DNA from: JAWMQL01 sp033283165
Lineage (GTDB): Bacteria > Pseudomonadota > Gammaproteobacteria > Pseudomonadales > Halieaceae
NCBI GenBank assembly: GCA_033283165.1
Contig: JAWMQL010000006.1
Location: 290,505 to 354,504, forward strand
DNA: 64,000 nt
Reading direction: 5' to 3'
Shown: piece after piece, positions 51,687-61,094 of the stretch
Numbering within the stretch: the stretch's first letter is position 1
Layout: the number at the start of each line of letters is the position of its first letter
The notes under the pieces: generated by a model
What the model was told of the DNA's origin: nothing
Database searches by the model: none
The model's input: the letters and a program-made list of their open reading frames with translations, nothing else
Made by a program: the position numbers and the translations under genes

Positions 51687-52828
51687 GAAACCGCTATCTC
51701 GTCATCACCGAGCTGTTCCTCCCAACCAAGGGCGGCACCGCGGTGTGGTTCGACGAGGTCTACCGGCGACTGGGTGACCGCAGTACACACATCCTTACTG
51801 CGCGGGTGTCCGATTGCGATGCCCACGATCGCGACCATGCCAACACGGTACACAGGCTCAACTTGTATCATTCGCGTTGGCTGCGGCCGGCGTCCCTTCC
51901 GATATACAGCAAACTTTTCCTGAAAGGATTGATTCTCGGGATGTGCCACCGCTTTGATGCCATTCACGCCGGGCGGGTATTGCCCGAGGGTTGGGTGGCC
52001 GTGCGACTGGGACGCCTGTTAAAGCTGCCGGTGGTGATTTACGCCCACGGCGAAGAGATCACGACCTGGCGCCGCTCGCCGCGCCGCAGCAAGGCCATGA
52101 CCACGGCATACCGCGCCGCTGACAGGGTAGTGGCCAACAGCGAATTTACCCGCGACCGACTGCTGGAACTGGGCGTGGAGCCGGGGCGCATTGCACTGAT
52201 CAATCCTGGTGTGGATCTGGAGCGTTTTCATCCCGGATATGAAACCAACGATTGGCACCTGAGTCTGGGTTTGGCGCCGCGGCAGAGACTCATACTCTCC
52301 GTCGGCCGGCTCAGTCGTCGCAAGGGTTTCGACCAGGTGATCCGCGCCTTGCCCGCGTTGCAGGCACAAGGGCTGGATGTACATTACGCCATCATAGGAA
52401 TCGGTGAGGACCGCGACTATCTGCTCGGTCTGGCCACCGAACTGGATGTTCAAGAACGCGTACACCTGCTGGGCCATGTCTCTCCCGACGACCTGCCACG
52501 CTGGTATTGCGCAGCGGACCTGTTTGCCATGCCCAACCGCGAAATCGACGGGGACACGGAAGGCTTTGGCATGGTGTTTATCGAGGCCGCCGCCTGCGGC
52601 ACGACAGCCCTCGCAGGTGAGGCGGGTGGCACGGGAGCCGCGGTTTTACATGAGCAGACCGGCTTGCGAGTGGACGGCGCGGACAGTGATGCAGTCAGCC
52701 AGGCACTGGCGCGACTGTTGAGTGACGATGATCTGCGTCAGCGCCTGGCCGACGCCGCCAAAGCGCGTGCCCATCGCGAATTGGGCTGGGAGAGCGTCGC
52801 GGAATGTACGAGAGGTCTGACTGTATAA
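51683..52828 (+). CDS. GT4 glycosyltransferase
   Basis: 381 residues from the GTG at 51683, chosen because AGGAG lies at 51671-51675 and the start overlaps the previous stop; the frame is open further upstream without conservation. Seen: YLVITELFLPTKGGTAVWFDE, YAHGEEITTWRRS, NPGVDLERFHPG, LSVGRLSRRKGFDQVIRAL, MPNREIDGDTEGFGMVFIEAAACG. This is the last gene of the plus-strand operon. Confidence 0.9.
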   Translation: MRNRYLVITELFLPTKGGTAVWFDEVYRRLGDRSTHILTARVSDCDAHDRDHANTVHRLNLYHSRWLRPASLPIYSKLFLKGLILGMCHRFDAIHAGRVLPEGWVAVRLGRLLKLPVVIYAHGEEITTWRRSPRRSKAMTTAYRAADRVVANSEFTRDRLLELGVEPGRIALINPGVDLERFHPGYETNDWHLSLGLAPRQRLILSVGRLSRRKGFDQVIRALPALQAQGLDVHYAIIGIGEDRDYLLGLATELDVQERVHLLGHVSPDDLPRWYCAADLFAMPNREIDGDTEGFGMVFIEAAACGTTALAGEAGGTGAAVLHEQTGLRVDGADSDAVSQALARLLSDDDLRQRLADAAKARAHRELGWESVAECTRGLTV

Positions 52829-52856
52829 TTGACAGCTTTGGTGTAAATTGTAATGG
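52829..52856 (+). promoter_or_regulatory. Weak candidate sigma-70 promoter for the small secreted protein gene
   Basis: A perfect TTGACA at 52829-52834 is followed after 16 bases by TAATGG, a poor -10. The stretch lies in the 149-base AT-rich gap after the operon, the only obvious place for a promoter of the gene at 52978. Confidence 0.3.
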
Positions 52857-52977
52857 TAGCTGATTGCTCTCTGTATCTGCCACAGGTGGGTGAAAATACG
52901 ACCGGATGCGTAATATCGTTGATTAAAAATGCGTAACGAGTGCTTTTGTGTATTTAATATGCTGTTGGAGGTTTACT

Positions 52978-53376
52978 GTGGTCAAAAAATTTGCGGTGAT
53001 CAGTTCGTCAATTGCACTAGCAACAATAATTACTGCACCATCGAGCCATTCCAGTCAGTTCACAGACGCCGAGATTGCCATGTTACCAGAGTATTGCCAG
53101 GCGCGTTGGGGTGGAAAAGATCAAATTGCTTATAAGAATTGGAGCCAGCGTTTGGGTGAGGATAATTTCATTCATATCCATCACTATTGTGCTGGATTGC
53201 ACTTTATGCGCCAAGCGGCGACGGAGTTTGGGCCGAAGAAGAAAAAGTCTATATTGCAGCAGGCGATACGTAACTTTGACTATGTGCTCTCAAGATGGCC
53301 AAGAGAGTTTGAACTGACTCCGTCAGCTGCCATTTATAGGCAGCAGGCCCAGACGATGTTGAGTTCCGTACGATAA
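52978..53376 (+). CDS. Small secreted helical (TPR-like) protein of polysaccharide loci
   Basis: 132 residues from the GTG at 52978, chosen because TTGGAGG lies 7 bases upstream and the product then has a normal signal peptide (VKKFAVISSSIALATIITAPS). The mature part has LPEYCQARW, then HIHHYCAGLHFMRQA and a final AIRNFDYVLSRWPREFEL. I recall similar small proteins with the pattern YC...W...HHYC...L...A...DY next to exosortase polysaccharide genes. The two YC cysteines could pair. Likely periplasmic and helical; function unknown. Codon use is more AT-rich than the operon before it. Confidence 0.7.
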   Translation: MVKKFAVISSSIALATIITAPSSHSSQFTDAEIAMLPEYCQARWGGKDQIAYKNWSQRLGEDNFIHIHHYCAGLHFMRQAATEFGPKKKKSILQQAIRNFDYVLSRWPREFELTPSAAIYRQQAQTMLSSVR

Positions 53377-53430
53377 AGTCTATTGCGCTGCCGGCTTTTC
53401 GACCTCCACCTCGAATCGAATATCCCGGAT

Positions 53431-55509
53431 TCACGCATTGGCCCCCCTGATCCATGCCAGGAGACGTACACGCAGGTTAGCGGTGATGTCAGGGTATACA
53501 TCGGCGACGTCGACACTGCAGGCGGGGTCGGACGCGAGGTCAAAGAGACAGTAGCGCGCCCCGGAATCCAGCGGTTGATAGGTTAGTTTCCAGCGTCCGA
53601 CACGGATCATTCGATCCTTCGCCTCGATGACGCGTTGCTCGTAGCAGGTTTTTACCGCCATAGTTGCGGATTTGCGATCAGGCACATCGAGCAGTTCCAT
53701 TATTCCCGGATATCGCAGGTGGTCGGCAGGCATTCCCGGCAGATCCGTTAGCCAGATGCCGCTTTCATTGAAGGCCGCCAGTTCGGGAAGCTGCTCGCCC
53801 CGTAAGGCTGCCGCGAGAGAGATCCCTTCCATTTCGGCCGGCACAGGGAGTCCGGCCAGATTGAGCAGTGTCGGGGCAACGTCGATGCTGCGGACAATAC
53901 TTCCGACACTCCCGGTGGCGGCGATCCGCGGGTCTGAGATGATGAGTGGTACACGAGGGCTCTGTTCCCCGATCACGCTGTTCCCTTGCCCCCAGGTACC
54001 GTGCTCGAAAAATTCCATCCCGTGATCGCTGTAGAGCACCACTATTGTATTTGGCGTAAGCCCGCAGGATTCGAGGTGGCCCAGCACTCTGCCCACCTCC
54101 TCATCGAAGCGGCTCACGCAGCCGTCATAGAGAGCCAGAATCTGATCGAGATCGAACTCTTTGCGGGGCTCTCCCTGGCTGCGAATGATCTCGAAGGGGT
54201 CGGTCAAGCGCGCCATGGCGAATTTGGACGGACCGTCGTAATCCGGATCTGCAAACTGGGTGTAATGGGGGTGTTCCGAGGCGAAAGGAGGATGAGTGGT
54301 GGAGAAGAAGGCATTGAGCAGAAAAGGCTGGCCAGTGTCGGCAAGTTCGCTGAGATGCCGGCGTACATCCCGACCCAGCAGATCGGTCGAGGGTACACCG
54401 CCAAGGTAATAGAGCTCCGGCAGGAAGCGTTTGCCGAAGCGGTTGCGTACGAAGAGCGAGAGGAACAACCGCAGATCCTTGGGACCCTGGCGAATCAAAT
54501 GGCGCAGGTTCCAGGAATCTTCCGGCAGGTCACGAACCTGAAAGCCCAGGTCGAACTTACCGAGATCGGCGCCACACCAGTCACTGACCGCCACCGTGCA
54601 ATAACCCGTATTCACCAGGATCCGGGGTAGCAGCGGTACCCTGAGTGCCGTTTCAGGGACGAAGTTGCAGCGGATGCCGTGCGTGTGTGGCCACGTACCC
54701 GTGAGCAACGACACGAGGCTGGGCGCAGTGCGCCCACAGGGCACGTAGCAGTTCTCAAAATATGATCCGCGACTCGCGAGCGCTTCCAGATTGGGCGTCA
54801 GGGGCACGCTGTTGCGCCTGGCACCTACCCGGTCGGCACGCAGGGTGTCACAACCCAGCATTAGAATGTTTGGCCGGCTGGAATCTCCCGGCGCTGCTTT
54901 GCGGGGACGAGGTTCAGGTGCCATGGCGACAAAACATGCAATAGCGAATAGAACCAGAAAGTTACCCGCCAGCGTGAGCGCACCTGATTGGACTCCCTCA
55001 AGCCAGAGATCAATCACTGCTGCTACGACCAACGTCCCGACCAGCAAAGCTGGAATAACAAGACTGTACTTGACGAAACCGGACGACAGGTGGCGCCAAA
55101 GTGAATAAAACCGGGAGACTCGATAGTGCGAAGAGCTGACGATCACCCCGGGGTTGGTGAACAGGCAGCGCAGGAATTGGATGGAGACCGCCGCGAGCAG
55201 TGAGGACATACCCGCCAGCAAACCCAGCGCCCAGTTCGGCTCCAACTCCAGCAGAACCGCGCTGCTGGCGAGTATCAACGCCCCCCATAGTGCCCAATAA
55301 AATGCCACCATGAAGCAAAATACGCCTAGCCTGAGCAGGGATTTAATCGCGTCGCTGAAAAAGTGCCGAAGGATCTCAGCGGGCAGAACAGGGCCGGTCA
55401 AGCTGTAGTCGAATGTAGATTTCACCGTGAGCATGAGTGCGAAGATCATGGCTGCCAATGCGGCGCCCTCGACACCAGAGGCAAACGAAGCGAGGAACGT
55501 CTCACTCAT
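53431..55509 (-). CDS. Membrane alkaline-phosphatase-superfamily enzyme (sulfatase-like)
   Basis: 692 residues. About four to five membrane helices in residues 15-195, then a periplasmic sulfatase-fold domain. Metal ligands fit NILMLGCDTLRADR near 213 and VVLYSDHGMEFFEHG near 500. The nucleophile segment is CGRTAPSLVSLLTG: in sulfatases the formylglycine Cys or Ser would stand where T261 is, and the Arg two residues after Pro is Leu. That argues against a formylglycine sulfatase and for a Thr-nucleophile phospho- or other transferase or hydrolase, as in EptA/LtaS-like enzymes. Last gene of the minus operon, starting 4 bases inside the previous gene. Confidence 0.85.
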   Translation of the reverse strand: MSETFLASFASGVEGAALAAMIFALMLTVKSTFDYSLTGPVLPAEILRHFFSDAIKSLLRLGVFCFMVAFYWALWGALILASSAVLLELEPNWALGLLAGMSSLLAAVSIQFLRCLFTNPGVIVSSSHYRVSRFYSLWRHLSSGFVKYSLVIPALLVGTLVVAAVIDLWLEGVQSGALTLAGNFLVLFAIACFVAMAPEPRPRKAAPGDSSRPNILMLGCDTLRADRVGARRNSVPLTPNLEALASRGSYFENCYVPCGRTAPSLVSLLTGTWPHTHGIRCNFVPETALRVPLLPRILVNTGYCTVAVSDWCGADLGKFDLGFQVRDLPEDSWNLRHLIRQGPKDLRLFLSLFVRNRFGKRFLPELYYLGGVPSTDLLGRDVRRHLSELADTGQPFLLNAFFSTTHPPFASEHPHYTQFADPDYDGPSKFAMARLTDPFEIIRSQGEPRKEFDLDQILALYDGCVSRFDEEVGRVLGHLESCGLTPNTIVVLYSDHGMEFFEHGTWGQGNSVIGEQSPRVPLIISDPRIAATGSVGSIVRSIDVAPTLLNLAGLPVPAEMEGISLAAALRGEQLPELAAFNESGIWLTDLPGMPADHLRYPGIMELLDVPDRKSATMAVKTCYEQRVIEAKDRMIRVGRWKLTYQPLDSGARYCLFDLASDPACSVDVADVYPDITANLRVRLLAWIRGANA

Positions 55510-56516
55510 CGCTGATCCTCCGTCGTCGATTTCGACCGCTGCTGCAGAAGAAAACCCTTGATCTCTCCCAGTGCTGCAGCCAGCCGGGTCAGAAAAAACC
55601 GTCGCCGATCGTTTGACAATGAAATCAGTGCCTGCAGGGCGTACGTCACGGCCTTGCGGATCATGTAGGCCGGCAGGGAACGATGGGCATTGGAGGTGGG
55701 TGCCAGGCGCGCAGTGGAGGCCGAGCGTTCATACGCTTTATGCAGCACGTAGCCAAGTGTCATCCGGCTACTGTCGACAAAGTGGTGTTGCAGTATCCTG
55801 GGCGAGTAGTACAAACGGGCTCCAAGTTGAACGCCTCGCCGGACCCATTCGATGTCCTCGGCACCGCCGAGGTCGTGACCGTGGGGGCCCAAGTCGAGTT
55901 CGAACGGACCGACGTGGTCGAACAAGGGGCGCCTGATTATGAGGTTGCCTCCGCCGGGCGTGGCGCTGCCGGGCTCCACGAAACCTGCCGCGGGTCCAAG
56001 GTCGAATTTCGGTACGGGCAGCGGGTAAATCCGATAGCGCCCCTCGTCGTGTACCCAGGCCGGTTCACTGCCGTCCCAGTCAGGCAGGATTCGTCCGCAG
56101 AAGAAGTCGGCATCCGGCTGTTCAAGTGCTGTTTGCCAGACTGCGTCCAGGTAGTCGGCATCGATCCGGTGGTCATCATCGACAAAAGCGATCAGGGGAG
56201 CCCCCGCGAGTGGCAGCGCCGTATTGAGTGCATGGCTCTTGCCGGGCACGGGGTCGACCATCCAGCGCAGCGGAAGCCGTGTTCCGCATTTCTCGGCTGA
56301 GCGGATGTAGGCGTCCAGCGCATCAGCGGTTCCATCGGAGCAGGCATTTGCACTGACAAATATACCGATTCGGCAGCCCGAAGGGCGATGGCAGTGATTG
56401 AGGGATGCAAGCGTACGTTGTAGCAAGTCTGCCCTGTCGTGGGTGCAGATCAGGACCTCCAGGTCGGGATTTGCCGGATAGTCGTGGCAGGAACGAATTT
56501 CTGCGTCATCAGTCAT
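55506..56516 (-). CDS. GT2 glycosyltransferase
   Basis: 336 residues from the ATG at 56516, which overlaps the preceding stop as ATGA; the longer frame upstream is antisense-like. GT-A fold: LEVLICTHDRADLLQRTLASL near 20-40, PGKSHALNTALPLAGAPLIAFVDDDHRIDADYL with the DxD-type DDD, GSATPGGGNLIIRR, and LGGAEDIEWVRRG (catalytic ED). It resembles transferases acting on lipid-linked repeat units. The C-terminus is basic and helical. Confidence 0.88.
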   Translation of the reverse strand: MTDDAEIRSCHDYPANPDLEVLICTHDRADLLQRTLASLNHCHRPSGCRIGIFVSANACSDGTADALDAYIRSAEKCGTRLPLRWMVDPVPGKSHALNTALPLAGAPLIAFVDDDHRIDADYLDAVWQTALEQPDADFFCGRILPDWDGSEPAWVHDEGRYRIYPLPVPKFDLGPAAGFVEPGSATPGGGNLIIRRPLFDHVGPFELDLGPHGHDLGGAEDIEWVRRGVQLGARLYYSPRILQHHFVDSSRMTLGYVLHKAYERSASTARLAPTSNAHRSLPAYMIRKAVTYALQALISLSNDRRRFFLTRLAAALGEIKGFLLQQRSKSTTEDQR

Positions 56517-57469
56517 ACGTGCTTCGATCGCTGGCGATGCCTTAGTATCCGACCCCAGATCATTCCCAGGGCGTTGGTGCCGTTCATGGCCTGGCGCAAC
56601 AGGCCCGGTTTGCCGCGAACGGCCATGGCCGCTGTCTTCAGCCATTGCGATAGTGCCTGTCGATACATGAAGGGTGGAACGCCGTAGAACGTTCGCGGAT
56701 AGTCACCGGATTCGAATTGGCCGTATTTTCTACCCGCGATGAAATGCAGCTTGAGAAAATATCGCCTGCGCAAGCGCCATTCGTCCACATAGTGCTCGAC
56801 TACCATATCCGGCCGATAACGGATGCGCATGCCGCGGTCTACCATGGCCCGGAACATGATGGCATCCGACCCCCCTCCGATGGTATGGCCGAGCCGATTG
56901 TAGCGCGGGTCGAATCGAAGCTCAGGGTCCCGGGCAAATATCTCCATGCGATAGGCGATGTTCGCCGTCCACAAGGGGGTAGACTTGTCGCCAATCCAAA
57001 GGGATTCCTGGCCATAGTCTATTTCCGCAAGGAAGCCCAGCAGTTCGTCATCGAGCCAGGCCGGGCGCTGTCCGGCTGCAAACTTGATTTCGACTCGACC
57101 ACCTGCCACTTCCGCTTTCTCGCGACCTAATGCGTCAACCGCCGCCTGGAGCAGCCCAGTGCCGGGGAGCTCGTCATCATCCATGAACAGCATATAGTCC
57201 GACCCCAGCGCGAGACACTCCGCCACCGCACGGTTGCGCGCGTGGGGAATACCCTGTTCCGGCTCGTGTACGAAATTCAGGGTTACGCCCGGCTCGTTCG
57301 CCAAACGCGCCAGTATTTTTTGCGTGTTGTCGCTGCTGTTGTTGTCCACCACCAGGAGGTCGAAGGGAATACTACATAGCTGGCCGCGCAATGCCGCGAT
57401 CAGGCCCGGCAGGCGATCTGCGCGGTTGTAGGTGCAAAAGGCAGCAGTGAGTCTTTCAGTCATCAGCAA
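56513..57469 (-). CDS. GT2 glycosyltransferase
   Basis: 318 residues. TAAFCTYNRADRLPGLIAALR at the N-terminus, VVDNNSSDNTQKIL, MLFMDDDELPGTGLL (DxD-like) near 92, GGRVEIKF and IGGGSDAIMFRAM (Asp of the catalytic base region). It overlaps both the previous gene (7 bases) and the next gene (4 bases), so it belongs to the minus-strand operon. Confidence 0.88.
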   Translation of the reverse strand: MLMTERLTAAFCTYNRADRLPGLIAALRGQLCSIPFDLLVVDNNSSDNTQKILARLANEPGVTLNFVHEPEQGIPHARNRAVAECLALGSDYMLFMDDDELPGTGLLQAAVDALGREKAEVAGGRVEIKFAAGQRPAWLDDELLGFLAEIDYGQESLWIGDKSTPLWTANIAYRMEIFARDPELRFDPRYNRLGHTIGGGSDAIMFRAMVDRGMRIRYRPDMVVEHYVDEWRLRRRYFLKLHFIAGRKYGQFESGDYPRTFYGVPPFMYRQALSQWLKTAAMAVRGKPGLLRQAMNGTNALGMIWGRILRHRQRSKHV

Positions 57470-58431
57470 CGCCCGTCCCGTCTTTGGAGCAGCATTGCAT
57501 GAACCTGTAGAGGTAGCAGGGACGGCAGCATGTAGAGCCAGTCTCTGGGACTACCGTAGCCCTTGCGCATAACCTGGCGGAAAAGGGTGCGTGCCGATTG
57601 CAGGTCGCGATTCCAGTAACAGGCGTAGGCGCGTTGCAGCAGTTCACCTTGAACTAAATGACGAACGCGACTTTTCCCAAGCCTTTTTGCTTCATCGGGA
57701 TTAAGTGCAATAAACTTCTCCTGTGCCCGCACATGGTTGAGAGCTACTAAAGTAGCGTTTCTAGTAACTTGAGGACCTTCGTGATGTAGGTAGTAAGCGA
57801 GTACTTCGGGAACCAGTACCAGCTTGCCTTGAAGTACTACCCTCAACCAGAGTTCGTAGTCCTCAGAAGTATAGAGCGTTTCATCAAATCCACCTGTTTG
57901 ATCAATTGTGCTTTTGCGTATCAGCACTGCATGAATTGGCCAGCGACAACCAGCAAGAAAAGTCTCCGTTCGGTCCAGAGGCTCGTAATCTGGAGGGATA
58001 AACGGTCTGCCACGTCCCCCATCAAGACCAAGATTCTGCCAGCCGCAGTAGGCAAGCACTGCGCTTTCCTGAGGATCAAGTGCGTCAAGCATCCGCTCGA
58101 GGAAAGTCGGCTCCCAAGTATCATCGGAATCTAGAAATGCAATGAACTGTCCCTTTGATGCCGCCAATCCCCTGTTTCTTGCGTTTGCCGGTCCGCCGTT
58201 GTTTTGTTTGATCAACATTATTCGTGAATCTCGCATGTCATGCACTATATCGCTGGACAGGTCCTCGGATCCGTCGTCAACTACGATGAGTTCCCAATTT
58301 CCGTGGGTTTGGGCTTGCACGCTGGCAATTGAATCACGGATTGTCCCGGCACTGTTGTAACAAGGCATGATCACGGATACCGTCAATGCCGGCTTGGCTG
58401 GCGATTGCTCATGATCTGCTGAAGTTGGCAT
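57463..58431 (-). CDS. GT2 glycosyltransferase
   Basis: 322 residues. VSVIMPCYNSAGTIRDSIASV near 18-38, IVVDDGSED, GPANARNRGLAASKGQFIAFLDSDDTWEP with the DSDD motif, and TSEDYELWLRV as the ED catalytic region. Base composition falls here compared with the genes at 37-53 kb, so this part may have a separate origin. It starts 22 bases after the deacetylase stop. Confidence 0.88.
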   Translation of the reverse strand: MPTSADHEQSPAKPALTVSVIMPCYNSAGTIRDSIASVQAQTHGNWELIVVDDGSEDLSSDIVHDMRDSRIMLIKQNNGGPANARNRGLAASKGQFIAFLDSDDTWEPTFLERMLDALDPQESAVLAYCGWQNLGLDGGRGRPFIPPDYEPLDRTETFLAGCRWPIHAVLIRKSTIDQTGGFDETLYTSEDYELWLRVVLQGKLVLVPEVLAYYLHHEGPQVTRNATLVALNHVRAQEKFIALNPDEAKRLGKSRVRHLVQGELLQRAYACYWNRDLQSARTLFRQVMRKGYGSPRDWLYMLPSLLPLQVHAMLLQRRDGRC

Positions 58432-58453
58432 TGTCGTGCCTTTGTGGGCTGGA

Positions 58454-59281
58454 TTATACTGCCGTGCCTGGCCACAACCTGTGAGCAGCGCGGCGGCTAT
58501 AGTAGAAAATCATCTTTGCCAATCCCCCGTCGTTGGCAATAAGCGTTAGCTTGCGGGCAAGGGCTGCTGCCGAGTCATGATTGAAAATTGCAAGTCTGCG
58601 CAGCCGCAAAGGATGATTATCTTTCAGCGCCGCTCCAGTCTGAGTGGTACAGGCGAACCGGTACCCCGACCTGGAAACCGCCGTCTCAGACCGTTCATCC
58701 CAGATTCCATAAGGGTAGGCAAAGCTCTTGACTGGGCTGCCCAAAATATCTTCCAGGGTATTTTTTGACTGAGCCAGTTCCAATGTAAGTTCCGGATCGG
58801 TGAGTGACGGTAGTTTTCGGTGGTTCACGGAATGAGATCCGATCTCCATACCCGCATCTCTCATGTTTCGCAGGCTACTCGCATCAAGAATCCTGTCCTC
58901 GGGGCGGCCGGAATCTTTCCAGTGAGGCACTTGTCCGATCGCCCCGGTAACAATAAACCACGTGGCGAGCATCCCTCGCTCAATCAGTGCATCTACGGCT
59001 TGGAGATTGTTTTCGAAGCCATCATCGAAAGTGATTACTATTGTCTTGGGAGCCAAGCACTCGATGGGCGTCTGGACTATTTCTGCCATAGTGCGGGCTT
59101 TCCAACCGTGATCGCAAAGAAGGTCGAGATGGTCTTTAAATAGTTTAATCGAAATTGACCACGGCCACTTGACGGCGCCGACATCGCGTTCCACCGAGTG
59201 GTACATCAGCATAATCGGGCCTTGCTGACCAGCATTACGAAAGAAATGAGAACTTACAGGGTCGAGCACTGAGAAGGTCAT
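58454..59281 (-). CDS. Polysaccharide deacetylase
   Basis: 275 residues of the carbohydrate esterase 4 (NodB) fold. TIVITFDDGFENN near 80-92 is motif 1 (catalytic and metal Asp), EIGSHSVNHRKL near 146-157 holds the two metal His, and SFAYPYGIWDERS near 190 is motif 3. It has no signal peptide, so it may act on lipid-linked sugars or intermediates in the cytoplasm. First gene of the five-gene minus operon ending at 53431. Confidence 0.9.
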   Translation of the reverse strand: MTFSVLDPVSSHFFRNAGQQGPIMLMYHSVERDVGAVKWPWSISIKLFKDHLDLLCDHGWKARTMAEIVQTPIECLAPKTIVITFDDGFENNLQAVDALIERGMLATWFIVTGAIGQVPHWKDSGRPEDRILDASSLRNMRDAGMEIGSHSVNHRKLPSLTDPELTLELAQSKNTLEDILGSPVKSFAYPYGIWDERSETAVSRSGYRFACTTQTGAALKDNHPLRLRRLAIFNHDSAAALARKLTLIANDGGLAKMIFYYSRRAAHRLWPGTAV

Positions 59282-59981
59282 TACCGGGAACCTATACGGA
59301 GGGATTTTTAGTCACCTTGATCAAGATCGATTTCGGTTAACGACCTGAAAGCAAACCAGAGATTAATCAAAGACTAAACAGGAACCCTTTGATTGTCTAT
59401 AGGGATACTGAACAGAAATATGCTGTTGGCACAATTCTAGTAAAGAATTTGAGACAAATGAAATTATCGAAAATTATGTCCGGTGGGATTTCTATTGTAA
59501 GACCATCCAAAGGAAACCTTGGCGACCTAACGCTGCGGAACTGATTGCGCTTTCATCCTCTGAGGATGCAGAATTTACCCAAAGATAAAGTCGAACCAGT
59601 CACAAAATCTTGAAATATAAGCGATATACTTCTGGATATGGCCTTTCCTGTAAACTGGCACGAGGCAGTTTCTCGTTGAGTCGTGAAGGGATGAAGTGCG
59701 TGAGTCGGGTTACCCGCATGACACGGGATGAAAAAGACGAAGCCAGGGTGACCTTTGCAACGATGGATCATGCTGATATTCGCGCATTGTCTTCCGCGCT
59801 CGGTCTCTTCTTCGCGGGGCCGCCCCGGTTTAGGGACGGGAATCCTAAAGGGCTTACCCGCACAAAATTCGTCGAGGGTTCCCCTCGTCGTTTCCCCGAA
59901 TCGCCTTGCCTTTCCTGTGTTCAGCGGTGTGGCGTTGTTAGTTCATGGCGGCACCTTCCTGGTAGTCTTTTTGCTAGCGCC
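59282..59981. other. Gene-free stretch before the IS remnant
   Basis: I see no supported gene in these 700 bases. The first 370 are AT-rich and must include the promoter of the minus-strand deacetylase operon, which I cannot place. From about 59650 on, composition turns GC-rich and may be the decayed 3' part of the IS110 element. An open plus-strand frame starting at 59610 is antisense to the transposase remnant and not credible. Confidence 0.6.
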
Positions 59982-61094
59982 TTACTGGTCAGCCAATTCG
60001 ACATGGAGTCTGATGTCCCAGATAAGGCCCGTCAGCTCGCGGGCGATGGCGATACAGGCCTTGCTCTAATGCAGCTTTCGGTTCAGTCGCAGATGCCGGT
60101 AGCGTTGGGGCTGTCTCAACTGCGCCTCACAGACAATATCGGGGATGACTTTGGGTTGCTCTTACTGTCGTATTTGAAGCGTCCGGCCAATTTGCGCCTT
60201 ATGGCCGTAGTTCCACCCCGTCCCCACCAGGATGCGCCTAGCGTGCTCATTGCCCGACCTGGTCATACTGACCCGGCCGTGGCTGACGCCGCTGGAGTGC
60301 TCAAAGGGTACCAAGCCAAGGTACGCCATCCATCATGCGGGCTTGGCGCAACGGGTCTAATCACCGATCTCGGCCACGAAAGTGGTGGCGGAAATGGTGT
60401 TAAGGCCGCGCACTCACATCATGTTCTAAACGAGGGGGCACATTCAACATTCCCGGCTCTGGACATCCGGTGCCTCGGTCCATCGCTCCCGGTCCTCGTC
60501 GTCGCTGGTGACTACCTGCCGATACTCTTCGAGGGCAATGTTCTGGGGCGGGTGATCGAATCGCAGCGTAGCCAGGTGGCTCTCATGGGCGCGGGTTCAC
60601 TGACACTATCGGTTGTAGTTGCGCCCATGGCGCAGCAACATCGCCTGCAGCTGCAATGGTGCTCCCAGACGGGCCGACAAGGTATCGGCTCGCGTGCGAG
60701 CAAAGTCCCGAATCACCTAATACCGTGTATCCAGCACGACAATGCCGACCGGGGGTCCGACACGGGATTCGTCCGCCAGCAACAGGGCTTTGCCTCGACC
60801 GCTCTTGACCCGTTTGTCGGCGGTATAGAGGTTGAGGCGCGAGGGAGCGGACATCGCAGTCCCAGCCTTGAATACGCAGGTATCGCGTCCAGCCGTACCC
60901 ACTGGGGCGTCCTCGCAGATGACATGCACATGCGCCTTGTCGGCCACATGCATCAACGGTATTGTGAGGGAGGATGGCACCGTTGTCACGGTTCTCACTT
61001 ACCGCGCCGGTTCGCCCCCGGGCTCGGCCACCGAGACGGCAATTAATTTTTTGTGATCATCGAATCCGATATAGGAAGTGCTATGCTTATTCAC
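59982..61094 (-). pseudogene. Degenerate IS110-family transposase
   Basis: Read on the minus strand, the stretch translates piecewise into an IS110-type transposase with several stops and at least one frameshift. The N-terminus is SYIGFDDHKKLIAVSVAEPG (DEDD domain start). Then KRVKSGRGKALLLADESR (normally RVKTDRRDAL-like), VIRDFARTRADTL, LLRHGRNY, LRFDHPPQNIALEEY, a region similar to TLVAEIGD, WMAYLGLVPFEHSSGVS, RSGNEHARRILV, and finally IARELTGLIWDI. Stops interrupt after RNYN, DVQSREC, AEIGD and others. It cannot make active transposase. Ends of the element were not found. Confidence 0.85.

Noticed and set aside
53431..55509. Annotation as a formylglycine sulfatase
   Set aside because: Thr replaces the Cys/Ser to be converted and the conserved Arg is missing.
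59427..59441. TGGCAC element upstream of the deacetylase operon as a sigma-54 promoter
   Set aside because: The -12 GC is missing at the right spacing, and it points away from the deacetylase gene.
59610..61046. Long open plus-strand frame of 478 codons
   Set aside because: It is antisense to readable IS110 transposase blocks, has no recognisable domain, and its predicted sequence is rich in His/Gly/Arg as usual for shadow frames.
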